Shown: piece after piece, positions 17,155 to 25,515 of the stretch | Numbering within the stretch: the stretch's first letter is position 1 | Layout: each line of letters opens with the position of its first letter | Source of the DNA: Candidatus Latescibacterota bacterium | Lineage (GTDB): Bacteria > Krumholzibacteriota > Krumholzibacteriia > WVZY01 | Length of the DNA stretch: 35,597 bases | Direction of reading: 5' to 3' | NCBI GenBank assembly: GCA_020352495.1 | Contig: CP070677.1 | Coordinates: 2,080,313-2,115,909 of the forward strand | Program-made: the position numbers and the translations under genes | The notes under the pieces: model-generated | The model's database searches: none | What the model was told of the DNA's origin: nothing | Seen by the model: only the letters and a program-made list of their open reading frames with translations

Positions 17155-19051
17155 CCACTTCGCCAATAAAATCCTCCAGATTCCGGCTTCCCCGATCGCC
17201 TTCGGAGCGCTCGCGGACCGAGACGGCACCGGTCTCCGCCTCCCGTTTCCCAACCACTAGCATAAATGGGACCTTTTGGATCTCGGACTCGCGGATTCGG
17301 TACCCTATTTTCTCATCTCGGGTGTCGACTTCCGCTCTCAGACCCGCCTCGATGAGCTTCCCACGTACCTCCTCGGCGTACCCGGCATACTCCGCATTGA
17401 TCGGAAGCACGACACATTGAACCGGTGCCAGCCACAGCGGAAATGCCCCCGCATAGTGTTCGGTCAAAATTCCCACAAACCGCTCCACCGATCCGAGGAG
17501 CGCCCGGTGGACCATAAATACCTGCTTCCGCTCACCATCCTTGGCGACATAGGTAACATTGAACCGTTTTGCCAAATTGAAATCGAACTGGACGGTGGTG
17601 AGCTGCCATGACCTGCCGATGGCATCGATCACCTTGATATCGATCTTTGGACCATAAAAAACCGCCTCCCCCTCCATCCGTTTGTACTCGAGCTTTCGAC
17701 GGTTTATCGCCTCCTCGAGCGCCCGCTCCGCCATGTCCCACTCCTCCGGTGAGCCCGCGTATTTCTCCTGTTTCTTTGGATCGCGGACGCTCAGCTCGAT
17801 TTTAAAGCTGTCAAATCCGCACGCAGTGAGCACATCGATCGCAAATTCCATGTTCCGGTCGATTTCGTCATCGAGCTGCTCGGGGGCACAGAATATATGC
17901 GCGTCGTCCTGGGTAAATCCTCGCACGCGGAGCAATCCGTGCAGAGTCCCCGAGAGCTCCCGCCGGTATACGGTCCCCATCTCGGCGAATCTCACGGGAA
18001 GATCGCGATAGCTATAGAGCCGACGCTTGTAAATCAGGATATGTCCCGGACAGTTCATCGGTTTCAAGATAAACTCGTGTCCCTCGACATCGAGTGTGTA
18101 CATGTTCTCTCGGTAATAGTCGTGGTGACCCGAGGTGTGCCAGAGCTCCGACTTTGCTATATGGGGAGTGGTCACGAGTTCGTACCCGCGTCGGACGTAT
18201 TCTTCTTTGAGATACCGCTCGATGACCTCACGGATCACGGTGCCCTTTGGGTACCAGAAGACCAACCCGCCACCGGCCTCATCTCTGACGTCAAAGAGAT
18301 CGAGGGCTCGCCCAAGCTTCCGGTGATCGCGTTTCTCGGCCTCGACAAGCCGTTGCAGATGGTCTTTGAGATCTTTTTGTTTGAAAAACGCGGTGGCGTA
18401 GATCCTCTGGAGCATCGGCTTTGACGAGTCACCCCGCCAGTACGCACCCGCCGAATGAAGCACTTTGAAATTCTTGATCCGCCCGGTGTCTTCGAGATGC
18501 GGTCCCGCGCACAGATCGGTAAAGCCACCGACGGTGTACACCGACACTCCGTCCTCTGGAAGTTCTTCGATGAGTTCGATCTTGTAGGTCTGATTGTGTC
18601 CCGAGAAAAACGCCTTTGCGCGGTCCTTATCCCAGACCTCACGCGCGAAACCGAGTTTGGTCTGGAGGATCTCCTTCATCTTTGCTTCGATCCGTTCCAG
18701 GTCTTCCGGGGTAAACGGTTTCTCGACATCGAAGTCGTAGTAGAATCCCTCCTCGATGGCCGGACCGATGGCGAGCTTGGCACCGGGAAAGAGTTCTTGG
18801 ACAGCGTACGCGAGTATATGAGAGGCACTGTGTCGCAAAACCTCAAGACTCTCCTCGTCGGCCTCCCTCAGAACGCGAAAATCACCATCGCCTTCGAGGT
18901 CCATGTGCATATCGACAACGGCCCCGTCGTACAGGGCGGCCACGGCGTTCTCCCGCCACGACCCGCCGAGCGAATCAACAACATCGCTCACCGGAACCTT
19001 GTCATCCGGAAAAGTCTTCTCCTCCCCACCGGGGAGATGGACACGAACCAT
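17129..19051 (-). CDS. thrS: Threonyl-tRNA synthetase
   Basis: ThrRS charges tRNA-Thr and edits misacylated Ser. The 640-residue protein has the full bacterial layout: an N-terminal TGS domain (about residues 1-60), the second editing domain with HSASHILA and CAGPHLEDTG, a class II core with MNCPGHILIYKRRLYSYR (zinc Cys) and MVHRALLGSVERF (zinc His), and a C-terminal anticodon-binding domain (APVQCVVLPINAEYAGYA, DTRDEKIGYRIRESEIQKVP). ATG 19051 has a GAGG site about nine bases upstream. It lies 179 bases downstream of tRNA-Val and directly upstream of infC, as in many bacteria. No T-box-like leader is recognisable. Confidence 0.97.
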   Translation of the reverse strand: MVRVHLPGGEEKTFPDDKVPVSDVVDSLGGSWRENAVAALYDGAVVDMHMDLEGDGDFRVLREADEESLEVLRHSASHILAYAVQELFPGAKLAIGPAIEEGFYYDFDVEKPFTPEDLERIEAKMKEILQTKLGFAREVWDKDRAKAFFSGHNQTYKIELIEELPEDGVSVYTVGGFTDLCAGPHLEDTGRIKNFKVLHSAGAYWRGDSSKPMLQRIYATAFFKQKDLKDHLQRLVEAEKRDHRKLGRALDLFDVRDEAGGGLVFWYPKGTVIREVIERYLKEEYVRRGYELVTTPHIAKSELWHTSGHHDYYRENMYTLDVEGHEFILKPMNCPGHILIYKRRLYSYRDLPVRFAEMGTVYRRELSGTLHGLLRVRGFTQDDAHIFCAPEQLDDEIDRNMEFAIDVLTACGFDSFKIELSVRDPKKQEKYAGSPEEWDMAERALEEAINRRKLEYKRMEGEAVFYGPKIDIKVIDAIGRSWQLTTVQFDFNLAKRFNVTYVAKDGERKQVFMVHRALLGSVERFVGILTEHYAGAFPLWLAPVQCVVLPINAEYAGYAEEVRGKLIEAGLRAEVDTRDEKIGYRIRESEIQKVPFMLVVGKREAETGAVSVRERSEGDRGSRNLEDFIGEVVDAAASKR

Positions 19052-19230
19052 CTTTGGCCTCTTCCAACCCTTTGTGTTTCGGACGAACCTTTTGGCGTCG
19101 GGCGCCGACTTCTGACTTCGACCCCTCGCGTCGACCTCGCGCGGCTGATTGCCCAGGGCCGGCCCGTCGAACTCGTGCTCTCGATACGCCGTGTTTTCGA
19201 GCTTGTCAGCCAGACAAGAGGATAGAAAAA

Positions 19231-19307
19231 TGGTGGGCGATACTGGACTTGAACCAGTGACCCCCTGCGTGTCGAGCAGGTACTCTAGCCAACTGAGCTA
19301 ATCGCCC
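19231..19307 (-). tRNA. tRNA-Val (anticodon GAC)
   Basis: The minus strand folds as a full 77-base cloverleaf: acceptor GGGCGAT/ATCGCCC, D-arm GCTC..GAGT, anticodon stem CCTGC/GCAGG, variable loop GGGTC, T-arm ACTGG-TTCAAGT-CCAGT, then A73 and an encoded CCA end. The seven-base anticodon loop is TCGACAC, which places GAC at 34-36 (Val, codon GUC). Position 33 is then C rather than the near-universal U. A short stem CTTGTC/GACAAG (19202-19218) lies just downstream, without a clear T-tract. Confidence 0.93.
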
Positions 19308-19337
19308 ACGTTCATGTAACGTCTTTCATTTATCTAA

Positions 19338-19366
19338 CATTTATCGCTTCCGGCCCTCAGGGTCAA
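19338..19366 (-). promoter_or_regulatory. Possible promoter of tRNA-Val
   Basis: On the minus strand TTGACC (19361-19366) is followed after 17 bases by TAAATG (19338-19343). The -35 is good and the -10 is poor. It ends about 30 bases before the tRNA 5' end. The rest of the 19308-19518 gap downstream of dnaK shows no convincing terminator. Confidence 0.4.
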
Positions 19367-19518
19367 GTCAAAACAAAAGCTCTAGACGCGCGCGGGATCA
19401 AGTCTTATGCCAACGAGGGTAGACCGCTGGCCTCCCCCCGTTGGTGTCCGGCTCGTCTGACGCTAATCGGTTGCCGGTCTTTTTAGACTCGGATCGTCTA
19501 CTTCTCGTTTCGGATCCG

Positions 19519-21471
19519 TTACTTCTTGTCGTCGTCGATGATCTCGTAGTCTGCGTCGACCACCTTCGAACCTTCGCCACCGGGTCCTTTGCTCTCACCG
19601 GCGGACTCACCCGTCCCCGGCTCCGGTCCTCCGGGGCCACCGGTGCCCGTCGCCTGTTGAGCCTGCTCGGTCGATGCGGTCTGGTACATCTTCTGGGCGA
19701 CCTCCTGCCACACCGTGTTGAGCTTCTCGGTCGCGCCCTTTATCTCTTCGGCGTTCTCCGATCGGAGCGCCGCCTGGATATCTTCGATGCCCTTCTCGAG
19801 CTTTTTCACATCGTCCGGTTCCACACGATCCTTGTACTCTTTGAGGTTCTTCTCGGTTTGATAGATCATCGAATCCGCCTGGTTCTTTGCATCGACCACT
19901 TCGCGCTTTTTGCGGTCCTCGTCCTTGAGCCGCTCGGCGTCCTGAACCATGCGCTCGATCTCGGCTTCGCTAAGCCCGCTGGACGCTTTGATGACGATCT
20001 TTTGTTCTTTTCCCGTCCCCTTGTCTTTCGCGGTCACATTCATGATGCCGTCGGCATCGATGTCGAATGTCACCTCGATCTGGGGCACGCCACGCGGCGC
20101 CGGCGGAATCCCCGCGAGCTGGAACCGGCCGATGGTCTTGTTGTCGATCGCCATCTCCCTCTCGCCCTGGAGCACATGGATATCCACCGCCGTTTGTCCG
20201 TCCGCCGCGGTCGAGAAGATCTCGCCCTTTCGTGTCGGGATGGTTGTGTTCCGTTGTATCAGACGTGTGAAAACACCACCAAGCGTCTCGATTCCAAGCG
20301 AGAGCGGGGTGACATCGAGGAGAAGAACGTCTTTTACGTCGCCACCAAGCACACCGGCCTGGATCGCAGCGCCGATCGCGACGACTTCATCGGGGTTGAT
20401 CCCCTTGTGCGGCTCCTTGCCAAAAAGCCCCTTGACCTTTTCCTGAACGAGCGGCACACGGGTCGAGCCACCGACGAGGATCACTTCGTCGACGTCGGCG
20501 GGTTTGATCCCCGCATCCTCGAGAGCTCTCTGGCATGGACCCATCGTTCGCTCGACGAGATCCTCGACGAGCTGCTCGAACTTTGCCCGCGTGACGGAGA
20601 CGTTCAGGTGCTTTGGCCCCGACGCGTCCGCCGTGATAAAGGGGAGGTTGACCTCCGTCTGCATCCGTGTCGAGAGCTCGCATTTTGCTTTCTCTGCGCC
20701 TTCCTTCAACCGTTGGAGCGCGATGGCGTCGGTGCTCAGATCGATTCCCTGATCCTTTTTGAATTCGTCGATCAAGTACTTGATGAGCCGCTGATCGAAA
20801 TCGTCACCGCCAAGGTGTGTGTCACCGTTGGTCGCTTTGACTTCGAAGACACCCTCGCCGATCTCGAGAATCGAAATATCAAACGTTCCGCCACCGAGAT
20901 CGAAAACGGCGATCGTTTCTTCCTTCTTTTTGTCCAAACCGTATGCCAGTGAGGCCGCCGTCGGCTCGTTGATGATTCGCCTGACATTGAGCCCGGCGAT
21001 CTTGCCTGCGTCTTTTGTCGCCTGCCGTTGGCTGTCGTTGAAGTACGCCGGCACCGTGATGACGGCATCGTTCACTTTCTCCCCGAGGTACGCCTCCGCC
21101 GACTCTTTGAGGTATTGGAGTACCATCGCCGAAATCTCCGGTGGGCTATACTCCTTATCACCCAGCTTGACCGCGGCATCACCGTTTCCAGCTTCGATCA
21201 CGGTAAACGGAACTGTCTTGGTCTCCTCGGTGACCTCCGTTTTTTTTCGCCCCATAAAACGTTTGATCGAATAGACCGTGTTTTTCGGGTTGGTGATCGC
21301 CTGGCGTTTGGCGATCTGCCCGACAAGCTTTTCGCCTTCTTTTGTAAAGGCTACCACCGATGGTGTGGTTCGTCCCCCGTCCGGGTTTGGGATCACCTTC
21401 GGTTCGCCGGCCTCAATGACCGACACACACGAATTGGTGGTTCCCAGATCGATACCGATTGTCTTTCCCAT
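19519..21471 (-). CDS. dnaK: Molecular chaperone DnaK (Hsp70)
   Basis: DnaK binds exposed hydrophobic segments in an ATP-driven cycle with DnaJ and GrpE. The 650-residue protein has the N-terminal phosphate loop [26 protein letters not shown], the [14 protein letters not shown] motif, [11 protein letters not shown] and the linker [16 protein letters not shown], followed by the substrate-binding domain and a Gly/Pro/Glu-rich tail ending [12 protein letters not shown] chose ATG 21471 because AAGGAG lies about ten bases upstream; the in-frame GTG at 21480 sits on top of the ribosome site. grpE, dnaJ and hrcA are absent from the flanks, so this dnaK is apart from the usual heat-shock operon. Confidence 0.97.
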   Translation of the reverse strand: MGKTIGIDLGTTNSCVSVIEAGEPKVIPNPDGGRTTPSVVAFTKEGEKLVGQIAKRQAITNPKNTVYSIKRFMGRKKTEVTEETKTVPFTVIEAGNGDAAVKLGDKEYSPPEISAMVLQYLKESAEAYLGEKVNDAVITVPAYFNDSQRQATKDAGKIAGLNVRRIINEPTAASLAYGLDKKKEETIAVFDLGGGTFDISILEIGEGVFEVKATNGDTHLGGDDFDQRLIKYLIDEFKKDQGIDLSTDAIALQRLKEGAEKAKCELSTRMQTEVNLPFITADASGPKHLNVSVTRAKFEQLVEDLVERTMGPCQRALEDAGIKPADVDEVILVGGSTRVPLVQEKVKGLFGKEPHKGINPDEVVAIGAAIQAGVLGGDVKDVLLLDVTPLSLGIETLGGVFTRLIQRNTTIPTRKGEIFSTAADGQTAVDIHVLQGEREMAIDNKTIGRFQLAGIPPAPRGVPQIEVTFDIDADGIMNVTAKDKGTGKEQKIVIKASSGLSEAEIERMVQDAERLKDEDRKKREVVDAKNQADSMIYQTEKNLKEYKDRVEPDDVKKLEKGIEDIQAALRSENAEEIKGATEKLNTVWQEVAQKMYQTASTEQAQQATGTGGPGGPEPGTGESAGESKGPGGEGSKVVDADYEIIDDDKK

Positions 21472-21641
21472 ATTGATCACATCTCCTTTTTTGTTGCCTG
21501 AGTTTGGTTCGTTGATCTGTGGTTGGTGTTTCTAAATTCTTCAGCCCTTTTGACCTTGTATTCGTCGTTAATACGCCGGATACACCTGGACGCCATAATA
21601 CCTAATCAAATGACGTGCCACGGATTGGCGAACTTTTAGTT

Positions 21642-21670
21642 ATTATCCGACAATAAGTTACGCGTGGCAA
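21642..21670 (-). promoter_or_regulatory. Sigma-70-type promoter of dnaK
   Basis: On the minus strand TTGCCA (21665-21670) and GATAAT (21642-21647) stand 17 bases apart, each matching consensus at five of six positions. Transcription would start near 21635, leaving a leader of about 165 bases. No CIRCE element (TTAGCACTC..GAGTGCTAA) is present in the 21472-21777 gap. Confidence 0.65.
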
Positions 21671-21777
21671 GTGCTGTCCCCGTCGCGACGACGTTTCAAA
21701 CGGCAGTCTTAATGACAGAAAGGCTGCCATTGTGGCAGCGAAGTACGTCAGGTTGTTGCGTCGTGTTGACGCGAACC

Positions 21778-22092
21778 TCAATCCTGATTATCGTTTTGGT
21801 CTTCCAGAAGGCCCATCAAGAGCTGGAGCCCGACCCTGAAATCGGGATCCACGGACTCATGACCCTCTTCATCTAGGCTAAAGACCGCGTGGGGTGATTT
21901 GGAGGCGACGGCCACCCGAAGCCACCGGTCATCGGAAAGCGTGATTCCCTTTCTCACGCAGCTCTCGAGGAATTTTGCCCAGTCGTCGAGGAAATCGCTG
22001 GGGGGGAGTTCGCCCTTTGTCAAAATGGGCAGTTTGAGCCTGTTCTCGCGGGCAATTTCGTTCAATTTGGCCAGAAAAAGCGCGTCTTCCAT
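21778..22092 (-). CDS. Hypothetical protein, 104 aa
   Basis: I do not recognise this protein. It is acidic, has no signal peptide or membrane segment, and reads as mixed helix: a Leu-rich N-terminal half (ALFLAKLNEIARENRLKLP, FLDDWAKFLESCV), then a central ITLSDDRWLRVAVASKSPHA and an acidic end (LLMGLLEDQNDNQD). Codon use resembles its neighbours, and ATG 22092 has an AAGGA site about 14 bases upstream, a little far. It lies between cca and dnaK on the same strand, but more than 260 bases from either start, so it is probably its own unit. Confidence 0.6.
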   Translation of the reverse strand: MEDALFLAKLNEIARENRLKLPILTKGELPPSDFLDDWAKFLESCVRKGITLSDDRWLRVAVASKSPHAVFSLDEEGHESVDPDFRVGLQLLMGLLEDQNDNQD

Positions 22093-22184
22093 GGGGTCTC
22101 GAAATCCTTCCGTTCTATCATGACATACGCAAAGACGGCCGAAAAGGTTATTCGCGTAAGTCCTTTTTTGGCATCAAATAAAAG

Positions 22185-22214
22185 TTGACAAAAATTAAGC
22201 GAGTTTCCTATCTT
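22185..22214 (+). promoter_or_regulatory. Candidate plus-strand promoter facing a long hairpin
   Basis: TTGACA (22185-22190) and TATCTT (22209-22214) are separated by 18 bases on the plus strand. The -35 is perfect and the -10 matches four of six. The expected start, near 22221, falls right at the base of the hairpin at 22224-22326. No plus-strand protein gene follows, so any product would be a small RNA. Confidence 0.4.
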
Positions 22215-22223
22215 GGAATTACA

Positions 22224-22326
22224 GAGGGCTGTTGCAAGGTCGTTTTGCCCCAGTACTTACTCGACTTTTTGGACCAACCCTCCAAGAAGAAAAAGTACCC
22301 CCTGACACCCCTTGCAATAGCCCCTC
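22224..22326. repeat. Long inverted-repeat element (about 103 bases), possible small RNA or MITE
   Basis: GAGGGCTGTTGCAAGG (22224-22239) pairs with CCTTGCAATAGCCCCTC (22310-22326), leaving one bulged base and one G-U pair. Inside, GTACTT pairs with AAGTAC, and CTTTTTGG with CCAAGAAG, around a nine-base loop, so the whole element folds as one rod. The outer arms resemble the GGxxCTGTTGCAA ends of some insertion sequences, but no target duplication is visible. It lies between cca and the small hypothetical gene. Confidence 0.6.
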
Positions 22327-22359
22327 TCTTTGTCCGCTTTCGTCTGCCACATTCTCCGT

Positions 22360-23727
22360 TCACTGTTCTCTTCGCCCATACTTTTCGCTCAGTATGCCCC
22401 GCAGTGTTTCTCTCGTGTTGAGCCCCGGCGCATCGAGAACCATCTCAAAAACCTCGCGGAGAATCCGCCCGATCTCGGGACCTTCCTCGATGCCAAGCAC
22501 CTCCTTGACGTCGCCTCCGTCGATGGCGAGGTCGCTCAGCTTGAACGCCTTCTCTTCATAAATCTCCACATCGATGCGGGCACGGAGCTCGGCAAGCTTT
22601 CCCACCTTGTCGTCTTCGTCCCGTGACCGGCAGTCCGCTCTTCTCAAATCAAAAAGGTCGTCGAGGTTCTCCTCACCGATCCGGCGGATAAAGCGGCGGA
22701 CCGTCCCGCGGCTCCATTCCTCGCGGTAGAAAAACATGTGGCTCTCGACAAGATGTACACACCGTTTGACAAAATCATTGCTGTACCTCAGGCGCTTGAG
22801 CACATCCGAGGCGATCGTTGCGCTCTCCTGTTCGTGCCGGTAAAACACGGTCTTGGGCTCCTTCCCCTCCTCTTCGACCACCTGTTTCATGTCGACCTTC
22901 CCCAGATCGTGAAGAAGCGCCGCCCATCGTACGATCAAATTGTCCTTGGGCGCGTGATCGCAGCTCTTGACCGAGTGCCAAAATACGTCATCGGGGTGGA
23001 ATTCGTTTTGGGTGACACCCACTCCCCTTTGGAGCTCGGGAAGAATATGGGCCAACACGCCGATCGTGTGCATGAGTGAGAACCCGTCGCTTGGGCGGTC
23101 GCACTGGGTGAGCAGTTTGTTCAATTCGTCTTGGACCCGCTCGGCGCTCAATGTGTCGACGAGCTGAGCGCTCTCTTTCATCGCTTCCAGTGTCGTGTCA
23201 TCGATCTCGAGCGAGAATCGCGTGGCAAAACGCACACCGCGCAGGATGCGCAAGGGGTCCTCGCGAAACGCGTCCGGGAACACCATCCGCAGGATTCGTC
23301 GTTTGATGTCGTCGGCGCCACCACACGGATCGATGATTCGTCCGTCGTTTAGACTCCTCGCGATGGCGTTGATCGTGAAGTCCCGTCTCCCCAGATCCGC
23401 CTCCACGCCAAGCTTCCAGTCCCACCTGACTCTAAAATCCCGGTGGCCTGTGCCGGTGGAAATCTCCGTCCTCGGGTATGCGATGTCGATGTCGCCCTTC
23501 CCGCGTCTTGGCTTGAACTTGTACACACCAAAAGACTTCCCAACAAGAACCAAACGTCCGTGACGCTGGAGGATCCGTTCGAGATCCTTTGGCGGGAGAC
23601 CCCGGACGAGATAGTCCACCTCGTCGTCGGCGCCGGCGGTTCCCATCATCTGATTGCGAACCGCCCCACCCACGTGATACAGCTCGCCTGCTGCGACAAG
23701 CTCCTTTTGCCATGGTGTAAGACCCAT
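22360..23727 (-). CDS. cca: CCA tRNA nucleotidyltransferase (class II, with HD domain)
   Basis: The enzyme adds or repairs the 3' CCA of tRNAs, or adds poly(A) in related members. The 455-residue protein has the nucleotidyltransferase head (YHVGGAVRNQMMG, then DDEVDYLV, where the carboxylate pair reads E-x-D), the flexible-loop RRDFTINAIA motif, and RMVFPDAFREDPLRILRGVRFATRF for neck and RNA binding. An HD domain (WAALLHDLGKVD, VESHMFFYREEWS) and a helical tail follow. The HD domain could give phosphatase or phosphodiesterase activity, as in E. coli Cca. Sequence alone cannot separate CCA-adding enzyme from poly(A) polymerase; the one CCA checked in this window, on tRNA-Val, is genome-encoded, so a repair role is likely. 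Confidence 0.9.
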   Translation of the reverse strand: MGLTPWQKELVAAGELYHVGGAVRNQMMGTAGADDEVDYLVRGLPPKDLERILQRHGRLVLVGKSFGVYKFKPRRGKGDIDIAYPRTEISTGTGHRDFRVRWDWKLGVEADLGRRDFTINAIARSLNDGRIIDPCGGADDIKRRILRMVFPDAFREDPLRILRGVRFATRFSLEIDDTTLEAMKESAQLVDTLSAERVQDELNKLLTQCDRPSDGFSLMHTIGVLAHILPELQRGVGVTQNEFHPDDVFWHSVKSCDHAPKDNLIVRWAALLHDLGKVDMKQVVEEEGKEPKTVFYRHEQESATIASDVLKRLRYSNDFVKRCVHLVESHMFFYREEWSRGTVRRFIRRIGEENLDDLFDLRRADCRSRDEDDKVGKLAELRARIDVEIYEEKAFKLSDLAIDGGDVKEVLGIEEGPEIGRILREVFEMVLDAPGLNTRETLRGILSEKYGRREQ

Positions 23728-23861
23728 GAGGTTATCTTCTTATGAATGGTTTTTGATCAGCCTGAAAACCGGTGTTTCGTTTTGTCGAACTCTCGCCCAC
23801 GATCCCGATATCCGGCGGGCGCCGACTCTCGGTATCTTTTACCCCCAACGCCAACAGCCGT

Positions 23862-24824
23862 TCACTGCCGGAGCTTTGCCGGATTCGAAAGCCAGGCGAT
23901 AAACCCCACGAGCGCGGTCAGATAGGTCCCCACCAAAAGATACGTAATCGAGAAACCAATCGCCTGGGCGCTCCCAATCCCAACAACCGAGAAGAAAAAG
24001 ATGACCGCCGCCTCCCGTGTCCCCAATCCCGAGACCGAAATCGGGATGATCTCGACCAACGTGATCGCGGGCATCATCAGAACGACATACCCCAGGGGGA
24101 CATCGATCTCGAGCACCAGCGTTACCGTGATGGCGAGCCCCACGACGACAACCCAAAACGCCAACGCGAGCGCAAAGGCAAAGAGTGTCTCTCTCCAACG
24201 TCTGGGGTATTCGGCAAGTGAGTCGTAAAATCCGTGGACCTGTGCGGTGAGCTGCTCTCTGTACTTCGCCGGAGTAAGAAACTTGAATACGGGACCCGCG
24301 AGCTTTTTCATGAGATCGCGGTGGAGCAGGAGATAGATCAACCCCAAAAAGACGATCGCGATAACCACAAAAATCCAGACCGATGGAATATGAATATAAT
24401 AGTACGAGAAAATGAGAAGTGTCACGACACCCGCGACGACGATGGTGATCAGATCCATCAACCTGTCGATAAAAATCGTGACAAAGCACTCCCCAAAAGT
24501 TCTCCCCGTCTCGCGGCTTACGTAGAACGCACGAATCGCATCTCCCACCTTGCCCGGGGTGACTGCCGCCCCAAAAAAACCGATCGACCAGACCACGGAA
24601 CTCCGCCACCTCGAGTAGTCAATCCCAACGAGCCGCAACAACACCCACCACCGGTACCCGCGAATGACAAAAAAGAAGGCGGTAAAAACCGGAAAAATGA
24701 GAAGCTTTTTTGGATCGAGCTCTCGGAAGGTGTCAATGATCTTGTGGACACCAGTGCCGCTTACGATCCACACAAAGATCGCGAGCCCAATAAACGGAAG
24801 TATCAACGATACCCACTTCTTCAT
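23862..24824 (-). CDS. Flippase-like / lysylphosphatidylglycerol synthase TM-domain family protein
   Basis: This 320-residue polytopic membrane protein fits the LPG_synthase_TM (UPF0104, YbhN/AglD-like) family. About eight hydrophobic segments are seen, starting at WVSLILPFIGLAIFVWIV. The family motifs AAVTPGKVGDAIRAFYVS and IPISVSGLGTREAAVIFFF are well kept. Members are implicated in moving or modifying lipid-linked substrates; the soluble lysyltransferase domain of MprF is absent, so lysyl-PG synthesis is unlikely. I chose ATG 24824; the open frame runs 71 codons further but that part is Gly/Arg-rich and unlike the family. The gene diverges from the phosphodiesterase cluster across a 350-base gap, so a shared role in envelope lipids or glycans is conceivable but unproven. 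Confidence 0.85.
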   Translation of the reverse strand: MKKWVSLILPFIGLAIFVWIVSGTGVHKIIDTFRELDPKKLLIFPVFTAFFFVIRGYRWWVLLRLVGIDYSRWRSSVVWSIGFFGAAVTPGKVGDAIRAFYVSRETGRTFGECFVTIFIDRLMDLITIVVAGVVTLLIFSYYYIHIPSVWIFVVIAIVFLGLIYLLLHRDLMKKLAGPVFKFLTPAKYREQLTAQVHGFYDSLAEYPRRWRETLFAFALALAFWVVVVGLAITVTLVLEIDVPLGYVVLMMPAITLVEIIPISVSGLGTREAAVIFFFSVVGIGSAQAIGFSITYLLVGTYLTALVGFIAWLSNPAKLRQ

Positions 24825-25174
24825 TTTGCTCGATCGCCCTTTTTTTAGACAGCCCTGCGAGTCGCCACAAGGCCCCGATTCACTTGACAGCATACGCGAC
24901 CGCCCATTCCCTCCCATCACCACCGCGCCGCGAACTGTGTCAAAGCCAATGCCACAGGAAACGCCGCCCCCACGTTTCCTTCCCCAGCGCTCGACCGGGC
25001 CCGACATCCCCCCGTACCCCGGGTCCGCGCGTTCCACTACGGCCCGCCCATCGGCACGACGTTTGCGTCCCGACCCGAGTCAGCCGACCCGGGCGGCCGA
25101 TGCAATCAATTCTAGTACACATTTCCCTTTTTATCTAAGCGATTTAGCCCGTCCAAGGCATTCCGGGATCGGGG
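24825..25174. other. Divergent intergenic region, no gene found
   Basis: This 350-base GC-rich stretch separates the minus-strand flippase-like gene from the plus-strand phosphodiesterase cluster. I see no protein gene or RNA gene. A TTGACA occurs on the minus strand near 24950 without a fitting -10. Two copies of CCGACCCG spaced six bases apart lie near 25073-25094. The promoter for the flippase-like gene must be in here but cannot be placed. Confidence 0.5.
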
Positions 25175-25203
25175 TTGACCCAGGGCTGGAAAAGCCCTAT
25201 AAT
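25175..25203 (+). promoter_or_regulatory. Strong sigma-70-type promoter of the phosphodiesterase cluster
   Basis: TTGACC (25175-25180) and a perfect TATAAT (25198-25203) are separated by exactly 17 bases. The spacer itself contains GGGCT..AGCCC, a small inverted repeat. Transcription should start near 25210, giving a leader of about 57 bases before the first gene. It is the strongest promoter sequence I found in the window. Confidence 0.85.
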
Positions 25204-25217
25204 ACTACGATAGTATT
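25201..25217. promoter_or_regulatory. Perfect palindrome over the start site, candidate operator
   Basis: AATACTA-CGA-TAGTATT is a perfect inverted repeat with seven-base arms and a three-base centre. It overlaps the last three bases of the -10 box and the expected transcription start, where a bound repressor would block initiation. The first gene of the operon encodes a small RHH-like protein, a natural candidate for autoregulation; the link is inferred. Confidence 0.6.
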
Positions 25218-25224
25218 CCTATGA

Positions 25225-25251
25225 GAGCCTTGTAGGGGCCTTACAAGGCTC
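25225..25251 (+). promoter_or_regulatory. 5' leader stem-loop
   Basis: GAGCCTTGTA (25225-25234) and TACAAGGCTC (25242-25251) form a perfect ten-base stem with a seven-base loop GGGGCCT. There is no T-tract, so it is not a terminator. It ends five bases before the GGAG ribosome site of the first gene and could stabilise the message or control initiation. Confidence 0.6.
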
Positions 25252-25266
25252 CAATCGGAGTCCCCG

Positions 25267-25485
25267 ATGACAAACAACAAAGTAACGATCAAGATCCCTC
25301 GACGGCTGTATCTCAAGATACAGCAACTGATTGCGGATTCCGGCTTCAACTCGGCGACCGATTTCATCGTTTATGTCCTTCGTGACGTCCTAAGCGAGAC
25401 GGGAAAAGAGGAGACCGAGGAGTTCACAGCCGAGGAGCTAAAGAGCCTCAAACAGAAGCTCCGCAACCTGGGATATCTCGATTAG
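25267..25485 (+). CDS. Small ribbon-helix-helix-like protein with LGYL tail
   Basis: The 72-residue protein begins with a strand-like NKVTIKIPRRLY, followed by two helices (LKIQQLIADSG; SATDFIVYVLRDVLSE), the pattern of CopG/MetJ-type ribbon-helix-helix DNA-binding domains. A Glu-rich linker (45-57) leads to a last helix, LKSLKQKLRNLGYLD. That tail recurs on the APS-kinase-like protein and on a second small protein in this cluster. ATG 25267 has GGAG six bases upstream. As first gene behind a promoter with a palindromic operator candidate, it may be an autorepressor; alternatively the fold mediates protein pairing, with the tail as docking element. Confidence 0.75.
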   Translation: MTNNKVTIKIPRRLYLKIQQLIADSGFNSATDFIVYVLRDVLSETGKEETEEFTAEELKSLKQKLRNLGYLD

Positions 25486-25515
25486 CGTTCACCGGCTCTG
25501 CCGGGGTGATCGTCA

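Noticed and set aside
19052..19230. T-box riboswitch upstream of thrS
   Set aside because: No T-box core (TGGxACCGCG-like) or specifier stem can be found in the 179-base leader; only a small 6-bp stem near 19202-19218 is present.
19441..20952. 503-codon open frame on the plus strand opposite dnaK
   Set aside because: It is fully antisense to a clear DnaK, has no ribosome site or recognisable domain, and arises from the codon bias of the real gene.
21605..21620. Sigma-54-like element TGGCAC..TTGAT upstream of dnaK (minus strand)
   Set aside because: The -12 GC is missing (GA instead), and a better sigma-70-type promoter lies just upstream at 21642-21670.
22471..23727. Reading the E-x-D carboxylate pair in the CCA enzyme as an inactivating change
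   Set aside because: Relatives with E-x-D in this position are known to me, and all other motifs are intact, so loss of function is not supported.
24825..25037. 71-codon N-terminal extension of the flippase-like membrane protein
   Set aside because: The extension is Gly/Arg/Ser-rich without family resemblance, and the membrane domain begins right at the ATG at 24824.
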